Of a DNA stretch of 64,000 nt, positions 35,334 to 45,215 are shown piece after piece. The stretch comes from Peptostreptococcaceae bacterium (GTDB lineage Bacteria > Bacillota > Clostridia > Peptostreptococcales > Peptostreptococcaceae). Where the stretch lies: assembly GCA_025210335.1 (NCBI GenBank), contig JAOARY010000051.1, positions 80,643 to 144,642 of the forward strand. The letters are read 5' to 3'. The first letter of the stretch is position 1. Every line of letters starts with the position of its first letter. The translations under genes were made by a program, and so were the position numbers. The notes beneath the pieces were generated by a model that did no database searches, was not told the origin of the DNA, and saw only the letters and a list, made by a program, of their open reading frames with translations.

Positions 35334-35669
35334 ATGATTATTGCTGATATAAAAAGGAATAATGGTAGTATTTATAGGTTTGAATTTTTAGGCCATGCAG
35401 ACTATGCTGACCATGGGGAAGATATAGTTTGTGCAGCTGTTTCAGTGTTATCTCAAACAGCTTTGCTTGGCCTTGTTGAGTATGCGAAGATAGATATTGA
35501 GTACGAAATAAAAGATGAAGACGGATTTTTGTTATGTGAAATACCAAAAGAGTTGGATTCAAAGAAGAGACTAATTGCTGATTCTATATTGGAAACCATG
35601 TATTTGGGACTTTTAAGTATAGAAGAAAGCTATTCTTCTCATATTAAGATAAAAATTGAGGAGGTGTAG
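35334..35669 (+). CDS. prp: Ribosomal-processing cysteine protease Prp
   Basis: Prp cuts the N-terminal extension off ribosomal protein L27. The 111-residue protein has the catalytic histidine in [11 protein letters not shown] and the catalytic cysteine in [10 protein letters not shown], both about residues 20-36. It lies between rplU and rpmA as in most Firmicutes, and its target sequence is present in the neighbouring L27. Four bases separate it from rplU. Confidence 0.94.
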   Translation: MIIADIKRNNGSIYRFEFLGHADYADHGEDIVCAAVSVLSQTALLGLVEYAKIDIEYEIKDEDGFLLCEIPKELDSKKRLIADSILETMYLGLLSIEESYSSHIKIKIEEV

Positions 35670-35673
35670 TACG

Positions 35674-35955
35674 ATGTTAAAGATGAATCTTCAGTTATTC
35701 GCAAGTAAGAAGGGGGTTGGATCTTCTAAAAATGGTAGAGATTCGATTTCTAAGAGACTTGGAGTTAAGACTGGTGACGGACAGCTAGTTACAGCTGGAA
35801 GTATCATAGTTAGACAAAGAGGAACTAAAATTCATGCTGGAAACAATGTTAAAAGAGGTGGAGATGACACACTTTTTGCTACTGTTGATGGTCATGTTAA
35901 GTTCGAAAGAAAAGACAAAAAGAGAAAACAAGTTAGTGTTTACGCTGCTGAATAA
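35674..35955 (+). CDS. rpmA: 50S ribosomal protein L27 with Prp-cleaved N-terminal extension
   Basis: The 93-residue product starts [14 protein letters not shown]. The segment before the ASKKG core matches the extension removed by Prp (MLxLNLQFFA type), followed by [11 protein letters not shown] and the [14 protein letters not shown] core. ATG 35674 lies behind GAGGTG. A longer frame to 35656 overlaps prp and is not used. The mature L27 N-terminus reaches the peptidyl transferase centre. Confidence 0.97.
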   Translation: MLKMNLQLFASKKGVGSSKNGRDSISKRLGVKTGDGQLVTAGSIIVRQRGTKIHAGNNVKRGGDDTLFATVDGHVKFERKDKKRKQVSVYAAE

Positions 35956-35957
35956 TA

Positions 35958-35990
35958 AAAAAGAGAGTGTCTTTGGCACTCTTTTTTATT
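35958..35990 (+). terminator. Terminator of the rplU-prp-rpmA operon
   Basis: AAAAGAGAGTG pairs with CACTCTTTTTT across a CTTTGG loop, then T residues. Confidence 0.87.
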
Positions 35991-36047
35991 ATCTAAAGAA
36001 ATTATATTTGGGTTTAAATATTCTACTATAAAGCGAAGGTGTTTTTT

Positions 36048-36602
36048 ATGGATTTTAAAGAATTTATAATATATAAAGATTTAAAGAAGAAATTAAGACA
36101 CGATATTGCAAATGATATACAAGTTATTCAAGGGTATTTGAAATTAGATAAGAAAGATGAATGCTTAGTAAAAATAGAGAATATGATAAGAAGAATAAAA
36201 TTAGAAAAAAAACTAGAGAAAATTCAAATTAAGAATTTGTATTTTTTATTTGAAAAAATAATAAATAAAATATGCATTCTTAATTTGAATTTTGACTTTG
36301 AAGTTTATTCTTCTTTGGACTTAGAAAATAATATAAATTTAAACTTTGATTTTTTAGCTTTATATGATATATTTGAAGTTGCTTTTAAATTATATGAAGA
36401 TAGTAAATTTATATTTGATTTAGAAATTAGTAAAGAAGAAGTAAATATTATAATAAATTGTGATTATAATATTTTAGATTATTTAAAAAAGAACATTAAT
36501 TTGATATTTAAAGAAAATGATAATTTAGATATCGAGATTATTGAAGGTAGATTATTTATCGATATTTTAGTAATGGATAAAGGAGAAATTAAATGTTTGT
36601 AG
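36048..36602 (+). CDS. Spo0B-like (SPOB_a domain) histidine kinase-related protein
   Basis: The 184-residue protein carries the H-box-like LRHDIANDIQVIQGYLKL near residue 18, typical of the Spo0B alpha-domain found in Spo0B and related sensor kinases. The C-terminal half resembles a degenerate ATPase fold without visible N or G boxes. Location just before obg equals spo0B in Bacillus. It overlaps obg by ten bases, so translation is coupled. Whether this organism makes spores is not shown here. The ATG at 36048 follows AAGGTG. Confidence 0.7.
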   Translation: MDFKEFIIYKDLKKKLRHDIANDIQVIQGYLKLDKKDECLVKIENMIRRIKLEKKLEKIQIKNLYFLFEKIINKICILNLNFDFEVYSSLDLENNINLNFDFLALYDIFEVAFKLYEDSKFIFDLEISKEEVNIIINCDYNILDYLKKNINLIFKENDNLDIEIIEGRLFIDILVMDKGEIKCL

Positions 36603-37873
36603 ATAAAGCCAAGATATTTGTTAGAGCAGGCAAAGGCGGAAATGGTGCAGTTGCATTTAGAAGAGAAATTTATGTACCTGCTGGAGGACCATCTGGTGGA
36701 GATGGTGGAGACGGTGGAAGCATTATAGTAAGAGCAGATAGAAGTTTAAGAACTCTTATGGATTTTAAGTACAAAACAAAATATACAGCACAGCACGGTG
36801 AAGATGGAAAGAATAAAAATAAGCATGGTGCTAATGGTGAGGATTTAATATTAAAAGTACCACAAGGAACTATAATAAGAGATGCACAAAGTAATTTGGT
36901 TATAGTTGATTTAAATGAAGATGGTCAAGAATTTGTACTTGTAAGAGGTGGTATTGGTGGTAAAGGTAATGCTAGATTTAAATCATCAATAAGACAAGCT
37001 CCTAGATTTGCAAAACCAGGTAGAGAAGGACAAGAAAGAGATATAATATTAGAACTTAAAATGATGGCAGATGTTGGACTTTTAGGATTCCCTAATGTAG
37101 GTAAATCAACATTTTTATCAATAGTTTCAAAAGCGAAGCCAAAGATTGCAAATTATCATTTCACAACATTAAAACCTAATTTAGGTGTAGTTAAACTAGA
37201 CACAAATGATAGTTTTGTAATTGCAGATATTCCAGGTCTTATAGAAGGTGCGCACGAAGGTGTTGGGCTTGGTCATGATTTCTTAAGACATGTTGAAAGA
37301 ACTAAGGTTTTAATACACATAGTAGATATATCAGGAATAGAAGGTAGAGATCCATTTGAAGATTTTATGAAAATAAATAATGAACTTCAAAAATACAATC
37401 AAAAACTATCTAAAAGACCTCAAATTGTAGTTGCAAATAAGATGGATATATTATTTGAAGAAGGAAAATATGAAGAGTTTAAAGTTAAGGTAGAAGAACT
37501 TGGATATAAAGTATTTAAAATGTCTGCTGCAACAAAAGATGGTGTAGATCAAGTTATAAGAGAAGCTTCTAAATTACTTAAAGAAGTTGAAGACTTTGAA
37601 TTATTTGAAGAAGATGAAATGATCAAAGAATATGACTTTGAGGATAATGATGGTGATGAAATCATTGTTAAAATAGAAAATGGAGTATATATAGTTGAGG
37701 GTAAAGAGTTAGAAAGAATTTTATACTCTGTAGACTTTGAATATATGGAATCACTAAGATTCTTCCAAACTATAATGGAGAAAAAAGGCGTATTTAAAAA
37801 GCTTAGAGAGCTTGGAGCTAATGATGGTGATTTAGTTAAGATATATGATTTAGAATTTGAATATTACGAATAA
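36593..37873 (+). CDS. obgE: GTPase Obg/CgtA
   Basis: Obg is an essential GTPase of 50S assembly and stress control. The 426-residue protein has the glycine-rich Obg fold (residues 1-158, AGGPSGGDGGDGG), the G1 motif GFPNVGKST near residue 165, DIPGLIEGA (G3), NKMD (G4), and a C-terminal TGS-like OCT domain. AAAGGAG precedes ATG 36593. The start lies inside the end of the Spo0B-like gene. Confidence 0.97.
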   Translation: MFVDKAKIFVRAGKGGNGAVAFRREIYVPAGGPSGGDGGDGGSIIVRADRSLRTLMDFKYKTKYTAQHGEDGKNKNKHGANGEDLILKVPQGTIIRDAQSNLVIVDLNEDGQEFVLVRGGIGGKGNARFKSSIRQAPRFAKPGREGQERDIILELKMMADVGLLGFPNVGKSTFLSIVSKAKPKIANYHFTTLKPNLGVVKLDTNDSFVIADIPGLIEGAHEGVGLGHDFLRHVERTKVLIHIVDISGIEGRDPFEDFMKINNELQKYNQKLSKRPQIVVANKMDILFEEGKYEEFKVKVEELGYKVFKMSAATKDGVDQVIREASKLLKEVEDFELFEEDEMIKEYDFEDNDGDEIIVKIENGVYIVEGKELERILYSVDFEYMESLRFFQTIMEKKGVFKKLRELGANDGDLVKIYDLEFEYYE

Positions 37874-37891
37874 AATAAAGGATGGTATAAT

Positions 37892-38191
37892 ATGCTTAAA
37901 GGAAAACAAAGATCTTATTTAAAGAAATTAGCTAACCCATTAAAGCCGATAATTCAAATTGGTAAAGATGGAGTTAATGAAGGTTTTATAAATCAATTAG
38001 ATGCAATGTTAGAAAGAAAAGAAATCGTAAAAGTTACAATTTTAGAAAATAGCGGACTTGATTCTAAGGATACAGCTAATGAAGTGTGTGAAAAATTAGG
38101 GGCTGAATTTGTTCAATCAATTGGTTCTAAATTTACAATTTATAGAATGGCGTCTGACAAGGAATATAGAACGATAAGACTTCCAAAATAA
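37892..38191 (+). CDS. yhbY: Ribosome assembly RNA-binding protein YhbY (CRM domain)
   Basis: The 99-residue protein is a single CRS1-YhbY domain with LKGKQRSYLKKLANPLKPIIQIGKDGV near its start (given in part, as KPIIQIGKDGV) and the basic surface typical of the family. YhbY binds pre-50S particles. It follows obgE after 18 bases in the usual order. Confidence 0.93.
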   Translation: MLKGKQRSYLKKLANPLKPIIQIGKDGVNEGFINQLDAMLERKEIVKVTILENSGLDSKDTANEVCEKLGAEFVQSIGSKFTIYRMASDKEYRTIRLPK

Positions 38192-38261
38192 GTCTAGAAA
38201 AAAGAGATATATTCATTTATAATGTATAATTAAGAATATGCTTTATTTGAGGTGAGTTCTT

Positions 38262-38456
38262 ATGATTTTTTATTGTGATGGATGTAATACAGTTACAAAG
38301 ATAAATTCCGCTGAGGATGAAAATATTAAGATAACAAAAAACGAAGAAGTCTTAAAGATTTATTTTAGATGTAAGACATGCAATGAATGGTTTTTAATAG
38401 TAGAAAACTCAAAACAGGATATATTTCTAAAAGATGAGAATAGGCTACCCGTTTAA
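38262..38456 (+). CDS. Small zinc-ribbon-like protein with two CxxC motifs
   Basis: Not assigned. The 64-residue product has CDGC at residues 5-8 and CKTC near residue 37, spaced as two knuckles of a zinc ribbon, and a C-terminal acidic tail. GAGGTGAG precedes the ATG, so translation is plausible. The terminator at 38443 overlaps its last codons. Zinc binding is inferred from the cysteines. Confidence 0.6.
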   Translation: MIFYCDGCNTVTKINSAEDENIKITKNEEVLKIYFRCKTCNEWFLIVENSKQDIFLKDENRLPV

Positions 38457-38470
38457 TATGGGTAGCTTTT
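38443..38470 (+). terminator. Terminator overlapping the small zinc protein gene
   Basis: GGCTACCC and GGGTAGCT enclose the stop codon, followed by TTTCTT. Confidence 0.8.
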
Positions 38471-38566
38471 CTTAAAAAGATTGTAAAGTGTTGTAACTTT
38501 AATTTTTTTTAGTGATAATGTATAATTTCTTTAGTCTGAATATTAATTATATTGGGATGTGTTTAA

Positions 38567-39172
38567 ATGAATAAAAAAATAGGGATAATGGGTGGTACTT
38601 TTGATCCCATACATTATGGGCATTTATCAACAGCTGAAACGGTTAGAATCAAATTTGATTTAGATTATATTTTATTTGTTCCAACAGGTAATCCTCCACA
38701 TAAGATGAGAAAGATAACTAAAAAATATCATAGGTATAATATGACGATATTAGCAACTATAAGTAATGATAATTTTAGAGTCTCAACTATTGAACTTGAA
38801 AGAGATGGATATTCGTATACAGTAGATACTTTAAAAAGTATAAAGCAAATACACAAAGATGATGAGCTTTATTTTATAACAGGTGCAGATGCATTTTGTG
38901 ATATGAAAGATTGGTATAGAGCTGATGAACTTTTTTCACTAGCTAATTTCATAGGAGCAACAAGACCTGGAATTGATACAACTAAATTTGAAGAAGCTTT
39001 AAAATATATTAAAGATAATTATAATAAGGATGTACTAACTATACATGTGCCATCTTTAGATATTTCATCAACTGGTATAAGAAAAAATGTTTTGGAAAAA
39101 AAATCTGTTAAATATTTGATACCAGAAAATGTTGAAAGATATATTATAAAGCATAATTTATATAATTCTTAA
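38567..39172 (+). CDS. nadD: Nicotinate-nucleotide adenylyltransferase
   Basis: NadD makes nicotinate adenine dinucleotide from NaMN and ATP in NAD synthesis. The 201-residue protein has the nucleotidyltransferase motif GGTFDPIHYGHL at residues 9-20 (the HxGH family pattern), PTGNPPHK, and near the end the ISSTGIRKNV (SSTxIR) motif. yqeK follows after about 30 bases, its normal neighbour. Confidence 0.97.
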   Translation: MNKKIGIMGGTFDPIHYGHLSTAETVRIKFDLDYILFVPTGNPPHKMRKITKKYHRYNMTILATISNDNFRVSTIELERDGYSYTVDTLKSIKQIHKDDELYFITGADAFCDMKDWYRADELFSLANFIGATRPGIDTTKFEEALKYIKDNYNKDVLTIHVPSLDISSTGIRKNVLEKKSVKYLIPENVERYIIKHNLYNS

Positions 39173-39203
39173 AATTAAAGATATAAGAAAAGGTGAGTCT
39201 GTG

Positions 39204-39788
39204 ATGAATATCGAAATAAAAATTGATGAAATAAGAAATATACTTAAAAAAAATCTAAAAAACAGTAGATATAAACATACTTTAGGTGTAGAAAAATCTG
39301 CTATAAAACTAGCAGAAATTTATGGAGAATCAACAGAAAAAGTTATAATTTCATCTTTATTTCATGATTTTGCTAAGTATATGACAAATGAAGAATTAGA
39401 TTCTTATATAGAACAATATGATATTAAATTAGATGAAATTGAAAAATTAGATTATTCCATAATACATGGAAAAGTAGCCAAATACATAGCAGAAAACGAA
39501 TACAATATAAAAGATTTGGATATTTTAAATTCAATAGAATTCCATACCACTGGAAGAAAGTATATGACAAAATTAGAAAAAATAATTTATTTAGCAGACT
39601 ATATAGAAGAAAATAGAGTTTATGATGGGGTTGAAATTCTAAGAAAATTAGCATATGAAACAAGCTTAGAAGAAGCTTTGTTAGAATCATTTAATAATAG
39701 TATAAATTTTTTACTCAAAAAATCTGTGCTTATACATAAAAATACTATAGAAGCTAGAAATCAAATTTTAAAAGAATTAAAATATTAA
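39204..39788 (+). CDS. yqeK: HD-domain phosphohydrolase YqeK (Ap4A hydrolase type)
   Basis: The 194-residue protein has an HD domain with YKHTLGVEKSA, the HD pair in SSLFHDFAKYM, and IIHGKVAKYIAE, as in YqeK, which splits diadenosine tetraphosphate to ADP. The start ATG 39204 follows AGGTGAG; the adjacent GTG 39201 is also in frame. The next gene follows after 18 bases. Confidence 0.93.
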   Translation: MNIEIKIDEIRNILKKNLKNSRYKHTLGVEKSAIKLAEIYGESTEKVIISSLFHDFAKYMTNEELDSYIEQYDIKLDEIEKLDYSIIHGKVAKYIAENEYNIKDLDILNSIEFHTTGRKYMTKLEKIIYLADYIEENRVYDGVEILRKLAYETSLEEALLESFNNSINFLLKKSVLIHKNTIEARNQILKELKY

Positions 39789-39806
39789 TGAGGTGAAATT
39801 AAAAAT

Positions 39807-40766
39807 ATGAAAGCTTTTTTTAGAACTTTTTTAGTGTTCTTTGTTATATTTGCGACAATATTTACAGGCCTAGGGTTTTATGTGAATAGCCAAATGACAA
39901 GAGAACAAGAAATTGTTGAAATAACAAGATTAAAACATAATCTTGATAGCACAAAAGATGAACAAAAGGATGAGGATGAAGATATTGTAAATATATTACT
40001 TTTGGGTGTGGACAGTTTAAAAGGAAAAAATACTCATAATTCAAGAACTGACACTATGATGGTTCTTAGTTTAGATACAACACAAAATAAAGCATCAATA
40101 GTTTCTATACCAAGAGATTCTAGAGTTAAAATAAGAGGTAGAGCAGGAGAAGATAAGATAAATCATGCTCATGCTTATGATGGTGTTGGTGGTTCGATAT
40201 ATGCGGTTAAGAGTTTGCTTGGAATACCAATCCATCATTATGTTAAGGTAGATTATAATGCGTTATTTAAGACTGTAGATGATGTTGGTGGAGTTGAAGT
40301 TAATGTTCCTATAAATATGTACTATAATGATCCTTATGCTAATCCACCACTGCATATAGATATTAAAAAAGGAAAACAATTATTAAATGGTCAAAAAGCA
40401 ATGGAATTTTTAAGATTTAGAAAAGGTTATAGTAATCAAGATTTAGGAAGAATTCAAGCTCAACAACAGTTTTTGGATTCGTTAATCAAAAAGCTGCTGT
40501 CACCTGCATCAATAACAAAAATACCAGACTATATAAATACTTTACACATGTATGTTGAAACAGATTTACAAATAGGAGATATGCTAGGTTTGGCTATGAA
40601 AGCTAAAGGAGTAAATCCTAGTGAAATTCAAAAATATACTCTAAAAGGTGAATCAAAAATGATAAATGGGATATATTATTATATAGTTGATAAAAATTAT
40701 ATAGAAGATATAAGAGGTTCTTTTATATCTTTACAAAATTATAATAATACAGTAGCCTACAATTAG
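39807..40766 (+). CDS. LytR-CpsA-Psr (LCP) family cell wall ligase, copy 1
   Basis: LCP proteins attach teichoic acid or other polymers to peptidoglycan outside the membrane. The 319-residue protein has one N-terminal membrane span (residues 5-27). The LCP domain includes NILLLGVDSLKGK, SRTDTMMVLSL, the IPRDSRVKIRGR catalytic arginine region, and the LRFRKGYSNQDLGRIQAQQ segment. GAGGTG lies before the ATG. It sits between yqeK and rsfS, and a second copy lies after rsfS. Confidence 0.92.
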   Translation: MKAFFRTFLVFFVIFATIFTGLGFYVNSQMTREQEIVEITRLKHNLDSTKDEQKDEDEDIVNILLLGVDSLKGKNTHNSRTDTMMVLSLDTTQNKASIVSIPRDSRVKIRGRAGEDKINHAHAYDGVGGSIYAVKSLLGIPIHHYVKVDYNALFKTVDDVGGVEVNVPINMYYNDPYANPPLHIDIKKGKQLLNGQKAMEFLRFRKGYSNQDLGRIQAQQQFLDSLIKKLLSPASITKIPDYINTLHMYVETDLQIGDMLGLAMKAKGVNPSEIQKYTLKGESKMINGIYYYIVDKNYIEDIRGSFISLQNYNNTVAYN

Positions 40767-40775
40767 GGGGAAGTT

Positions 40776-41144
40776 ATGGACTATAAAGTTATGGACTTGT
40801 TAAAAACAGCAGTAGATAGTGCATTAGACAAATTAGCAGAAGATGTAAAGGTATTAGAAATAGGTAAAGTATCATCATTAACAGGATATTTTCTTATAGC
40901 TAGTGCGTCTTCAAAGAGACAATTAAATGCATTAACAGATAATATTGAAGATAATATCAAAGAAGAATTTGATTTGGAACCTCATGGTAAAGAGGGGAGA
41001 GATGAATCGGGTTGGTATGTATTAGATTATGGTGATTTGATGGTTCATATATTTTCAAAGGAACAAAGAGTTCATTATAATTTAGAAAATATATGGAAAG
41101 ATGCACCGATAATAAATTTAGAAGAATTAGAAAAAATGTCTTAA
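40776..41144 (+). CDS. rsfS: Ribosomal silencing factor RsfS
   Basis: RsfS binds L14 and blocks joining of 30S and 50S subunits in starvation. The 122-residue protein has SLTGYFLIASASSKRQLNAL and GRDESGWYVLDYGDLMVHIF (given here in two pieces), the core signature of the family. GGGGG precedes the ATG. It closes the yqeK-lcp-rsfS unit. Confidence 0.95.
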   Translation: MDYKVMDLLKTAVDSALDKLAEDVKVLEIGKVSSLTGYFLIASASSKRQLNALTDNIEDNIKEEFDLEPHGKEGRDESGWYVLDYGDLMVHIFSKEQRVHYNLENIWKDAPIINLEELEKMS

Positions 41145-41202
41145 AAAATTAGTGAAATAAAGAGTATTGGTAAAGAAATATGGCAAGATAATAATGTAAT
41201 AT

Positions 41203-41252
41203 TAAAAGGTAGTGTGAAAATGAAATAACTTTATTTTTATACTACCTTTATT
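41203..41252 (+). terminator. Terminator after rsfS
   Basis: AAAGGTAGTGTGAAAATGAA pairs imperfectly with TTTATTTTTATACTACCTTT and is followed by ATTTT. Stem strength is moderate. Confidence 0.65.
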
Positions 41253-41378
41253 TTATATAGTATTTCTATATTTTTAATAAATATCTAATTTTTAAAAAAT
41301 TAAGGATTATGCCTTGGTTTTTATCATAAGAATTATATTATTTTATAAGATTATAAAATAATAGGAAGGGGATATAAA

Positions 41379-42302
41379 ATGAAAATATTTTTTAGAACTT
41401 TTGTCTTATTACTTATTATATTTACTACTATATTTACGGGTATTGGATTTTATGTAAATGGTCAGATTGCAAAAGAACGAGAAATTGTTGAAATAATAAG
41501 ACTTAAGCATAATTTAGATAGTTTAACAGATGAAAAGAAAAATGAAGAAACAAATATTATAAACATTTTACTTTTAGGTGTAGATGCATTAAAAAGCAAG
41601 AATCAATATAATTCAAGAACAGATACTATGATAGTTTTTAGTTTAAATAAAGAAAAAAATAAAATAACTCTGCTTTCTATACCTAGAGATTCAAGGGTGA
41701 AGATAAGAGGGAGAGTTGGTGAAGACAAGATAAATCACGCACATGCATATGGTGGTGTAGCAAGTTCTGTAGGAACTGTTAAAAGTTTATTAAAAGTTCC
41801 AATCCATCATTATGTTAAAGTTGATTATAATGCGTTATTTAAGACGGTAGATGATATTGGTGGGGTAGAAGTTGATGTTCCTATTGATATGAATTATTAT
41901 GATCCAAATGCTTCTCCACCACTGCATATAAATATTAAAAAAGGAAAACAGGTATTGAATGGTCAAAAATCTATGGAATTTCTAAGATATAGAGAAAACT
42001 ATCCAAATAAAGATTTGGGTAGAATACAAGCACAACAGCAATTTTTAGATTCTTTTATAAAAAAAGTTTTATCACCTGCATCAATAACAAAAATACCAGA
42101 TTATATAAATACTTTGCATATGTATGTTGAAACAGATTTAAAAATAGGAGATATGTTAAACCTAGCAATGGATGCTAAGACTATAAATCCTAATGAAATC
42201 AATAAATATACATTAAAAGGAGAACCAAAGATGATTAATAATATATCCTACTATATTTTAGATAATAGTTTTATAGAAAAAATTAGAAATATTATGATAT
42301 AA
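41379..42302 (+). CDS. LytR-CpsA-Psr (LCP) family cell wall ligase, copy 2
   Basis: The 307-residue protein is a close paralogue of the LCP protein 0.6 kb upstream, with the same N-terminal span and nearly the same LCP domain. KIPDYINTLHMYVETDL and LNGQK occur in both. The catalytic arginine region IPRDSRVKIRGR is kept. GGAAGGGG precedes the ATG. Duplication with rsfS in between suggests a local tandem event. Different polymer targets for the two copies are possible but unknown. Confidence 0.92.
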   Translation: MKIFFRTFVLLLIIFTTIFTGIGFYVNGQIAKEREIVEIIRLKHNLDSLTDEKKNEETNIINILLLGVDALKSKNQYNSRTDTMIVFSLNKEKNKITLLSIPRDSRVKIRGRVGEDKINHAHAYGGVASSVGTVKSLLKVPIHHYVKVDYNALFKTVDDIGGVEVDVPIDMNYYDPNASPPLHINIKKGKQVLNGQKSMEFLRYRENYPNKDLGRIQAQQQFLDSFIKKVLSPASITKIPDYINTLHMYVETDLKIGDMLNLAMDAKTINPNEINKYTLKGEPKMINNISYYILDNSFIEKIRNIMI

Positions 42303-42356
42303 GAGTCATAGTATATATAATAATTAGCCAATTAATTAAAAAAATATAAAAATACC

Positions 42357-42385
42357 TTGAAAAAATAAAAGAAATTTATTATAAT
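42357..42385 (+). promoter_or_regulatory. Promoter of the leuS T-box leader
   Basis: TTGAAA (42357-42362), 17 bases, TATAAT (42380-42385). Transcription would start near 42392. Confidence 0.82.
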
Positions 42386-42424
42386 AAATAACAATTGATA
42401 AAAGAATTTTATAATAATAAAAAC

Positions 42425-42633
42425 CTTTGGAGTAGTAAGGAATTATGACAATTTATAGAGAGCTAAGATATGCTGGAACTTAGCAATTGTATAACCTGAA
42501 CTTGCCAATATAAGTGGTTTTAGGTTGATTCCTTTAACAATCATCTAAGTGGTCTTAATATATTTAAGTCAATTAGGGTGGTACCGCGAGTATAATCTTC
42601 TCGTCCCTATTAGGGATGTAGAAGATTTTTTTA
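42425..42633 (+). promoter_or_regulatory. T-box leader of leuS
   Basis: AGGGTGGTACCGCG (42575-42588) is the canonical T-box, followed by the terminator AATCTTCT (42594-42601) with AGAAGATT (42620-42627) and a T run. Stem I carries AGAGAGC and a distal hairpin GCTAAG...CTTAGC (42460-42484). The probable specifier is CTT (42501-42503, context TGAACTTGCC), a leucine codon, which fits the gene behind it. The rest of the 372-base gap holds the promoter and GGAGGTG before leuS. Confidence 0.92.
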
Positions 42634-42675
42634 TTGCAAAAATTTTTAGTATATATTACATTTTGGAGGTGTATT

Positions 42676-45084
42676 ATGGCTTATAATTACAGCCTAATAG
42701 AAAAAAAGTGGCAAAATAAATGGAAAGAAACAAATGCATTTAGAACAAATGAGGATAACGATAAAGAAAAATACTATGTACTTGAGATGTTTCCTTACCC
42801 ATCAGGTAAAATTCACATGGGACATGTTAGAAATTACTCAATAGGTGATGTAGTAGCAAGATTTAAAAAAATGCAAGGATTTAATGTATTACATCCTATG
42901 GGATGGGATTCATTTGGATTACCAGCTGAAAATGCAGCTATAAAGCATAATGTTCATCCAAACGAATGGACTTTAAAAAATATAGAAGAAATGAAAGAAC
43001 AATTATCTTTATTAGGTCTTAGTTATGATTGGGATAGAGAAGTTGCAACTTGTCAACCTGATTATTATAGATGGACTCAAGAGATATTCTTAAAATTCTT
43101 TGAAAAAGGATTAGCATACAAGAAAAAATCATATGTTAACTGGTGTACTTCTTGTGAGACTGTTCTTGCAAATGAGCAAGTTGTAGATGCGAAATGTGAA
43201 AGATGTGATAGTGAAGTTATCAAAAAAGACTTAGAGCAATGGTATTTAAAAATAACAGATTACGCAGAAGAATTATTACAAGATATAGATAAATTAGATG
43301 GATGGCCTGATAAAGTAAAAACAATGCAAAAGAATTGGATTGGAAAAAGTGTTGGAGCTGAAGTTGATTTTTCTATAGAAAATTTTGATAAGAAAATGAG
43401 AGTATTTACTACAAGACCAGACACATTATATGGAGTAACTTATATGGTTATGGCTCCAGAACATGAATTTGTATCACAGTTAGTAAAAGGAACTGAATAT
43501 GAAGAAAAGGTAAATGCATTCAAAAAGAAAATGCAACATTTATCAGAAATAGAAAGAACTTCAACTGATACAGAAAAAGAAGGAGTATTTACTGGTAAGT
43601 ACGCTATAAATCCGTTAAATAATAAAAGAGTACCAATATACATAGCCAATTATGTATTAGCTGATTATGGTACTGGTGCAGTTATGGCAGTTCCTGCACA
43701 TGATGAAAGAGATAATGATTTTGCTAAAAAGTATGATATAGAAATAATTGAAGTTATAAATGAAGATGATATAATGATAAACTCTGCTGAATTTGACGGT
43801 CTTAACAAAGATGATGGCTTCAATAAAATTATGGAAAAATTAGAAAAAGAAGAAATAGGAAAGAAAACAGTTAATTACAGATTAAGAGACTGGTTAATTT
43901 CAAGACAAAGATATTGGGGTTGTCCAATACCAGTTGTTTATTGTGAAGATTGTGGAATAGTTCCTGTTAAGCATGAAAATCTTCCTGTTGCACTTCCAAC
44001 TGATATAGAATTTTTGGGTAAAGGTGAGTCTCCATTAACTACATCTGAAGAATTTAAATATACAGCTTGTCCAAAATGTAATAAACAAGCTAGAAGAGAA
44101 ACAGATACAATGGATACATTTATAGATTCATCATGGTATTTCTTAAGATATACAGATCCTAAGAATGAAAATCAACCATTTTCTAAAGAACAAGCTGAAA
44201 AATGGATGGATGTAGATCAATATATAGGTGGAGTAGAACATGCTATACTACATTTATTATATTCAAGATTCTTTGTTAAGGTTATGAGAGATTTAGGTAT
44301 GTGCAATATAGATGAACCATTTAAGAATTTATTGACTCAAGGAATGGTATTAAAAGATGGAGCGAAGATGTCTAAGTCTAAAGGTAATGTAGTAAGTCCT
44401 ATAGAGATTATAGATGAATATGGTGCAGATACTGCTAGATTATTTATGTTATTTGCAGCACCACCAGAAAGAGATTTAGAATGGTCAGATAATGGAGTTG
44501 AAGGCTCATACAGATTCATAGGAAGAGTATATAGACTTGTTGAAGAATTAAAGACTATGGAAAATAAGGTTTCAAATGACTTTGATAAAAATGATAAAGA
44601 ATTCTTATTTGCTCTTAACCACACTATTAAGAAAGTAACTGACGATGTATCAGGAAGATTTAATTTCAATACTGCAATATCTTCTGTTATGGAATTAGTT
44701 AATCAAATGTACAAGTATAAAGAATTAGATACTGCTAAATCAAATCTTTTAGTTGATGCAGGAAATAAATTAGTTGTTATGCTTGCTCCATTTATACCTC
44801 ATGTTACGGAAGAAATGTGGGAAATGCTTGGAAATGAAGATAGTGTTCATGAACAAACTTGGCCAATTTATGATGAAAAAGCACTTGTAAAAGATGAAGT
44901 GGAAGTAGTTATTCAAGTTAATGGTAAGTTAAGAGACAAGATGAGTATACCAGCAAATGCAAGCAAAGAAGAAATGGAAGAACTAGCTAAGAACAATGAA
45001 AAAGTTAAATCTTTTATTGAAGGTAAAAATATAATAAAAGTAATAGCTGTTCCTAAGAAACTTGTAAATATAGTTGCTAAATAA
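42676..45084 (+). CDS. leuS: Leucyl-tRNA synthetase
   Basis: The 802-residue class Ia synthetase has the HIGH-type motif [16 protein letters not shown], a KMSKS motif in [14 protein letters not shown], an editing domain with TTRPDTLYG, and a C-terminal tRNA-binding domain. I use ATG 42676, placed by GGAGGTG; the frame is open from 42634, but that part lies in the T-box leader. Expression should rise when uncharged tRNA-Leu binds the leader. Confidence 0.98.
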   Translation: MAYNYSLIEKKWQNKWKETNAFRTNEDNDKEKYYVLEMFPYPSGKIHMGHVRNYSIGDVVARFKKMQGFNVLHPMGWDSFGLPAENAAIKHNVHPNEWTLKNIEEMKEQLSLLGLSYDWDREVATCQPDYYRWTQEIFLKFFEKGLAYKKKSYVNWCTSCETVLANEQVVDAKCERCDSEVIKKDLEQWYLKITDYAEELLQDIDKLDGWPDKVKTMQKNWIGKSVGAEVDFSIENFDKKMRVFTTRPDTLYGVTYMVMAPEHEFVSQLVKGTEYEEKVNAFKKKMQHLSEIERTSTDTEKEGVFTGKYAINPLNNKRVPIYIANYVLADYGTGAVMAVPAHDERDNDFAKKYDIEIIEVINEDDIMINSAEFDGLNKDDGFNKIMEKLEKEEIGKKTVNYRLRDWLISRQRYWGCPIPVVYCEDCGIVPVKHENLPVALPTDIEFLGKGESPLTTSEEFKYTACPKCNKQARRETDTMDTFIDSSWYFLRYTDPKNENQPFSKEQAEKWMDVDQYIGGVEHAILHLLYSRFFVKVMRDLGMCNIDEPFKNLLTQGMVLKDGAKMSKSKGNVVSPIEIIDEYGADTARLFMLFAAPPERDLEWSDNGVEGSYRFIGRVYRLVEELKTMENKVSNDFDKNDKEFLFALNHTIKKVTDDVSGRFNFNTAISSVMELVNQMYKYKELDTAKSNLLVDAGNKLVVMLAPFIPHVTEEMWEMLGNEDSVHEQTWPIYDEKALVKDEVEVVIQVNGKLRDKMSIPANASKEEMEELAKNNEKVKSFIEGKNIIKVIAVPKKLVNIVAK

Positions 45085-45160
45085 ATAGTTTTATAATATT
45101 TTAGATATAAAAGAGTTTTATATTAAGAGAAATTCTTTTATATAAATTATAAAATCAATA

Positions 45161-45211
45161 AAAAAGGGGATGTTACATAAACTTAGTTTTTTATGTAACA
45201 TCCCCTTTATA
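45161..45211 (+). terminator. Bidirectional terminator after leuS
   Basis: AAAGGGGATGTTACATAAA pairs with TTTATGTAACATCCCCTTT, a 19-base stem, flanked by A and T runs. It also fits the convergent gene ending at 45216. Confidence 0.93.
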
Positions 45212-45215
45212 ATAT

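Noticed and set aside
42634..42675. Longer N-terminus of LeuRS
   Set aside because: It is part of the T-box leader after the terminator. GGAGGTG places the start at 42676, where the family N-terminus begins.
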